Below, piece after piece: positions 59,907 to 64,000 of a stretch of 64,000 bases of DNA. The position numbers and the translations under genes are program-made. This stretch comes from Megalobrama amblycephala. Taxonomy: Eukaryota > Chordata > Actinopteri > Cypriniformes > Xenocyprididae. The stretch covers positions 36,262,366-36,326,365 of the forward strand of contig NC_063061.1 of NCBI RefSeq assembly GCF_018812025.1. Direction: 5' to 3'. The stretch's first letter is position 1. Each line of letters begins with the position of its first letter. The notes below the pieces were generated by a model, which was given only the letters and a program-made list of their open reading frames with translations, was not told the origin of the DNA and searched no databases.

Positions 59907-61807
59907 TGTGTGATATTTTACCATAGGTCTGATGAAGCGCTCATATTTGGGTGGTTTTCGTGTGAAACCGTCTCCTACGAAACAGACTTTGGTCACCATT
60001 CTCTTCCAGGCCTTTTTCTGTCTTTTTCCTGTGCGGATGACTTTCAGAACCTCGGTTTCACCCTGGGCTCGGACCTTCGGTAAAGGAACCTCCCACTTTC
60101 CCTAAAGAAACACATCAAACAAACCTTATACTTAGCATGGACACCTCACAGAAAGGGAAAAAAAACATGAAATGGCAGTTAAACTTCTGTGATATGACAC
60201 ACTTCTAAACAAACCAGGATGTAAAAGGAGAGAGAAAAAAAATGAAGGACATGACTTACAACTGACTGGATTGGTCTAAACTTATGTCTATTTTAATTTA
60301 TATTTTTCTCTTGCAAGTTCCTTTGAACATCATCAAAAGATAAAGCAGAACCTTCTAGCTTTCACTTAATAGTTTCATATATTTGCTCCAAAGCTTTTTG
60401 CTCAGGTGCAAGTTGGTTATTATTGTTAACTAAAACTATTAACAACATTTCTGTTAATTGAAATAAAACTATAAATAAACTATAAACTATAAATTAAATA
60501 AAATATAAATATATGTTGCCTTGGCAAAAAATTAACTGGAAATAAATAAAACTATAACTAAAACTGAATTAAAACTAATTAGCAATATAAAAAAAAAAAA
60601 AAAAAAAAAAAAAATTAACATGAAACTAAAAATCTAAAAATAAAAGATAATTCAAAATATTAATAAAACTGGAATAAATCTAAAATAAAAACTAAAATAA
60701 CACTGGGTACAACAGGACCAACTTTTAAAGCCCCCAGCAGTCAATAATTTTATCCCTTAAAACCCAAATTTAATAATCAAAATGGCATATTTAAATGTTT
60801 TTTTCCAGTGAAAATAATTTATTCATGCCTTTTAACAGCTTGAATGTAACTCTACACCCTTGCTTCATTTAGTATAAAGCACAAGCTCAGAATACCTGAT
60901 CCACTCTGTCAACTGTATAAACGCTGCACAATAGCAAGTGGAAATGTTGGTTTAATTCAGCCATATATGTTTGAACCATAAGCTGATTCAGAAGAAGAAT
61001 AGGAAGAGTGAATTATACAGGCTCATCTACAAGTCGATGTATCAGAATGGTAATGTGTTTTATGTATCGCTCTCTACAACGCTGGACACATAACGTCAAT
61101 TCACATGATTAGCTTTTGGCTTGACTATGTTATCAAACAGCTAATAATGTGTTGCTAATGTCACACAAACCATGACAGCTGCCTTCTGAAAATCAGCATC
61201 CTTAGAAACTCTTTGAACATCATAGAAAGTAAGTGAAGAAAAGCTCCGCCCCGCTTGTGACAGGATTGGTTACAACATGTTTGTGACGGCAGAAAAAAGG
61301 TATGGTTTTCAAACCACGTTTTTTTAGACTCTCACTGAAGTTTTAAGGAGAAAATACTCAGCAATGTCTGATTGGATACTTACAGCCTTCTCTTTCCTCT
61401 TCTGTTTGATCATATTTGAGAGAACTTTGGCACGTGATTGGCCCTCTCTGTCCAGCAGGTAAGCTGGCACCGCCCCTTCTGGTGTCTTGTCATCATCCTT
61501 CTGTTTGCTCTTCCTCTGCTCGTGCATCTTAATGCTGTAATGCAAATAAACATGCCACAGGTCATCAAAACTCCTTGATATTTAGCCTATATCTATATCT
61601 GATGGCAAGTAAAGCTTACGTCTTCTTCATCTGGATCTTCTCAGCGTGTCTCTGTTTGTGGTAGAGTTTGGCTTTGAGGCCGATCATCTTTCTGGCTTTG
61701 TGTGAGCGCTCGTGCGCCTCACGGCTTTCCTTCTTCCTCTTCCTCTCATGGTGGTCCAGGCGGTAGCCATGACGCTTGCGATGTAACTCAATGTGCTCGT
61801 TCTGCGG
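59275..61807 (-). CDS. nsa2: nsa2 ribosome biogenesis factor (exons 2-6; start codon outside window)
   Basis: NSA2 (TINP1) joins pre-60S particles in the nucleolus and is needed for large-subunit maturation. Exons on the minus strand are 61807-61620, 61534-61384, 60101-59922, 59624-59432 and 59342-59275. With an initiator Met from exon 1 they give 260 residues, the usual length. Exon 2 begins directly with [12 protein letters not shown], so the ATG must be the last codon of exon 1. I find no ATG-plus-donor on the minus strand between 61808 and 64000, so exon 1 is off the right edge. The N-terminal half is very basic (KRKKES, KQKRKEK), as expected for an rRNA-associated protein. The C terminus ([18 protein letters not shown], then INAVLLV) is the eS8/NSA2-type barrel. 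Confidence 0.95.
59432..59624 (-). CDS. nsa2: nsa2 exon 5
   Basis: This 193-base exon runs [44 protein letters not shown] to KVIW plus one base at donor GTCAGT. Confidence 0.96.
59838..59900. repeat. (AT)n microsatellite next to nsa2 exon 4
   Basis: About 30 AT units ending about 22 bases from the exon 4 donor. Confidence 0.95.
59922..60101 (-). CDS. nsa2: nsa2 exon 4
   Basis: This 180-base exon (60 codons) starts [15 protein letters not shown], contains [20 protein letters not shown] and ends RFIRPM. A long (AT)n tract lies about 20 bases past its donor. Confidence 0.95.
60100..61383. other. nsa2 intron 3
   Basis: Mostly A-rich AAACTAAAATAA-type sequence with an A-run at 60588-60614. No further exon recognised. 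Confidence 0.6.
61384..61534 (-). CDS. nsa2: nsa2 exon 3
   Basis: This 151-base exon encodes [20 protein letters not shown], then the invariant [20 protein letters not shown], ending KEKA at donor GTAAGT. Confidence 0.96.
61620..61807 (-). CDS. nsa2: nsa2 exon 2
   Basis: This 188-base exon starts with PQNEHIEL after acceptor TCTACAG and ends QMKK plus AC at donor GTAAGC. It is highly basic. Confidence 0.95.
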
Positions 61808-62189
61808 CTGTAGACAAACACAGGGAGTTCAACTACATTTTGTCTGTAGGGTTATAACACTGACTATTAAATGTTTTCCCAAATATTAATCTACATCCAT
61901 GTGATCATAACTTACTGATTCCACTTTTCTCCATCCATATTGAATATACAGGTAAATTTATGACTGTATGTGACAAGTATTACGCATCACAAATCAAAGT
62001 GCAAGCAAACAGACAGATATAAACACAAAGATAACATGATACAAATCAACTGAGCTGTTCAATGCCGTGACTCACTGGGGGTTGTAATAACAATTTCAAT
62101 GCAATATCTTGCATAATGTAAAGTACTATGGTATTATCATATAAACAGAGGGAAAAATAGCTAGACCATATAACAATTTATGGATTTTG

Positions 62190-62302
<113 letters not shown>

Positions 62303-62313
62303 GCAATCACATA

Positions 62314-62662
62314 TAGGGCTGGGCGATATATCGCATGCGATTGTCACGCGCATTTCATCAGTAAAGCCGGTAACGTTACCCTGATTACCGCTAAATTGCC
62401 ATCACCTGCTTTCAAATGGAGCGGCATTTAATAAACAGAGCCGTAGTTCACTGATAAGCTACACAATATCGCGTTCATTATCAAAGGCGATTCATCTGCG
62501 ATAATGAACGCGATATTGCGTAGCTTATCAGTGAACTACGGCTCTGTTTATTAAATGCCGCTCCGTTTGAAAGCAGGTGATGGCGATTTAGCGGTAATCA
62601 GGGAACCGGCTTTACTGACGAAATGCGCGTGACAATTGCATGCGATATATCGCCCAGCCCTA
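62314..62662. mobile_element. near-perfect palindromic hAT-like MITE with exact 8-base target duplication
   Basis: TAGGGCTGGGCGATATATCG and its exact reverse complement are the ends. Arms of about 165 bases are almost identical, and ATCACATA flanks both sides. No coding capacity. Near identity suggests a recent insertion. Confidence 0.9.
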
Positions 62663-63259
62663 ATCACATATAGCGAAAAAAAAACCCATATTTTTAACTC
62701 TTGTGTATTGTTCAAATTCACTACCCTTTCGTTATGTTCGGGATGAAAACATCCACTAAATTAAACTGCTTTAAAAATGTATCAGATAAATATTTTTTGC
62801 AATTTTTTTTTGCATAAATCTGTTAATCAACCTCAGTCCTGATCAAAACTACTAAATGTTTAAAGAAAATCCAGAATTTTTACTTTTTAATTGCCAAGTT
62901 CATAAATGATGTCACTGATTTGGGAAAAGAAACACAAAAAATGGCTTATTTTCAATATAAAAAGTGATTGTGGACTGGATATTTTTTACCTTTTATCACA
63001 GTCTTGGACATGTGAAAGATTAGTAACAACATTGGTTTTGATGCATTGTTAGTTTTTGTGCAGCATCAGATTTTAATTTTTTTCTCCCTCATTTACTGTT
63101 CGTGGCTGTTTTTGCCCCATTGACTTCCATTATAACAACATTTTTTGATTGCAAAGCATTGACGGCATATAATCATGCATTCTTGATTGTTGATGGTTTT
63201 CCCTGTTGGGTAGAGGTAAAATTTGTATTTTTTTTACAGTTGATCACCAGGTGGCACCA

Positions 63260-63906
63260 TTAAAGGATTAATTCACTTTTAAATGAACTTTTCCTGATAA
63301 TTTACTCACCCTCATGTCATCCAAGATGTTCATGTCTTTCTTTCGTCAGTCGAAAAGAAATTAAGGTTTTTGAGGAAAGGGCTTATCTAGCAAAACGATC
63401 AGTCATTTTCGAAAAAAATACAACCATTTATGCTTTAGGACAAACACTTAGGCTGAATGTCCTACGCCTTCCCTATTCAACCTATGGAAAAAACGAAACT
63501 GGCGCCGCATTCGTTCCGTAAGTAGAATAGGGAAGGCGTAGGACATACAGCGTAAGCGTTTTGAAGAATGCGGAAACGGGAAGTACGTTCAAGGCGATAT
63601 TTTGTGTTTAGAAAACATAAACGGTTGTATTTTTTCCGAAAATGACCAATCGTTTCGCTAGATAAGACCCTTATTCCTCGTCTGGTATTGTTTAAAGCCA
63701 TTTGAAGCTGCACTGAAACTGTAATTTGGACCTTCAACCTGTTGGTAGCCATTGAAGTCCACTATAAGGAGAAAAATCCTGGAATGTTTTCCTCAAAAAC
63801 CTTAATTTCTTTTCGACTGATGAAAGAAAGACATGAACATCTTGGATGACATGGGGGTGAGTAAAATATCAGGAAAAGTTTATTCAAAAGTAGACTAATC
63901 CTTTAA
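63260..63906. mobile_element. TTAA-flanked foldback element, family B copy 5 (shortened left arm)
   Basis: TTAAAGGATTAATTCACTTT and AGTAGACTAATCCTTTAA ends. The left arm lacks part of the usual interior, so the palindrome is asymmetric. Confidence 0.75.
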
Positions 63907-64000
63907 CCCTTAAGATAGGCCTGTGCAAAAAAAGCGTAGTTTCTGACATTTATATCGAGTTATATGGAGTATAACAGCATATTATAGTGTGTGTGTGTGT

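Overview
The window reads as nuclear DNA of a ray-finned fish, most likely a cyprinid (zebrafish/carp group). The genes are split into short coding exons with GT-AG introns. The introns and spacers are A/T-rich and filled with palindromic DNA transposons, many of them flanked by TTAA, plus (AT)n and (CA)n microsatellites. The species call is inference from repeat style, not from a marker gene.

Three protein-coding genes can be reconstructed exon by exon. (1) scamp1, minus strand, nine coding exons from 45288 down to 14618, gives a 338-residue secretory carrier membrane protein with NPF repeats, a coiled coil, four membrane segments and the CWYRP loop. Its 3' UTR probably runs to about 11.46 kb. 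(2) A torsin-1 AAA+ ATPase gene, plus strand, 49692-55717, has two separate, complete first coding exons, each with its own ATG and signal sequence. Both splice in the same phase to four shared exons, giving predicted proteins of 329 and 335 residues. (3) nsa2, minus strand, 61807 down to 59275, is a ribosome-biogenesis factor. Exons 2-6 are present. The ATG-only end of exon 1 lies beyond the right edge.

Layout: 1-11.4 kb is a gene-poor flank with repeats, a possible untranslated first exon (about 8.1-8.4 kb, minus) and a TATA-associated start-like segment near 3.0-3.1 kb. 11.4-45.3 kb is scamp1, its long introns full of nested mobile elements. 45.3-49.6 kb is a spacer between the divergent scamp1 and tor1 genes, mostly repeats. 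49.7-56 kb is tor1, 56-59.2 kb a repeat-bearing spacer, and 59.3-64 kb is nsa2 and its first intron. tor1 and nsa2 converge.

The three genes do not form a pathway: vesicle trafficking, ER/nuclear-envelope ATPase, and 60S ribosome assembly. The most interesting points are the duplicated first exon of tor1, the Arg-Glu pair where human TorsinA has the dystonia-linked Glu-Glu, the clear nested-insertion history of TTAA and hAT-like foldback elements (including an empty-site comparison), a hammerhead-like core near 9.8 kb, and a degenerate array of alternating SpeI/EcoRV-type palindromes in the tor1 intron. I saw no CRISPR array, rRNA, confident tRNA, or prokaryotic or viral gene set.
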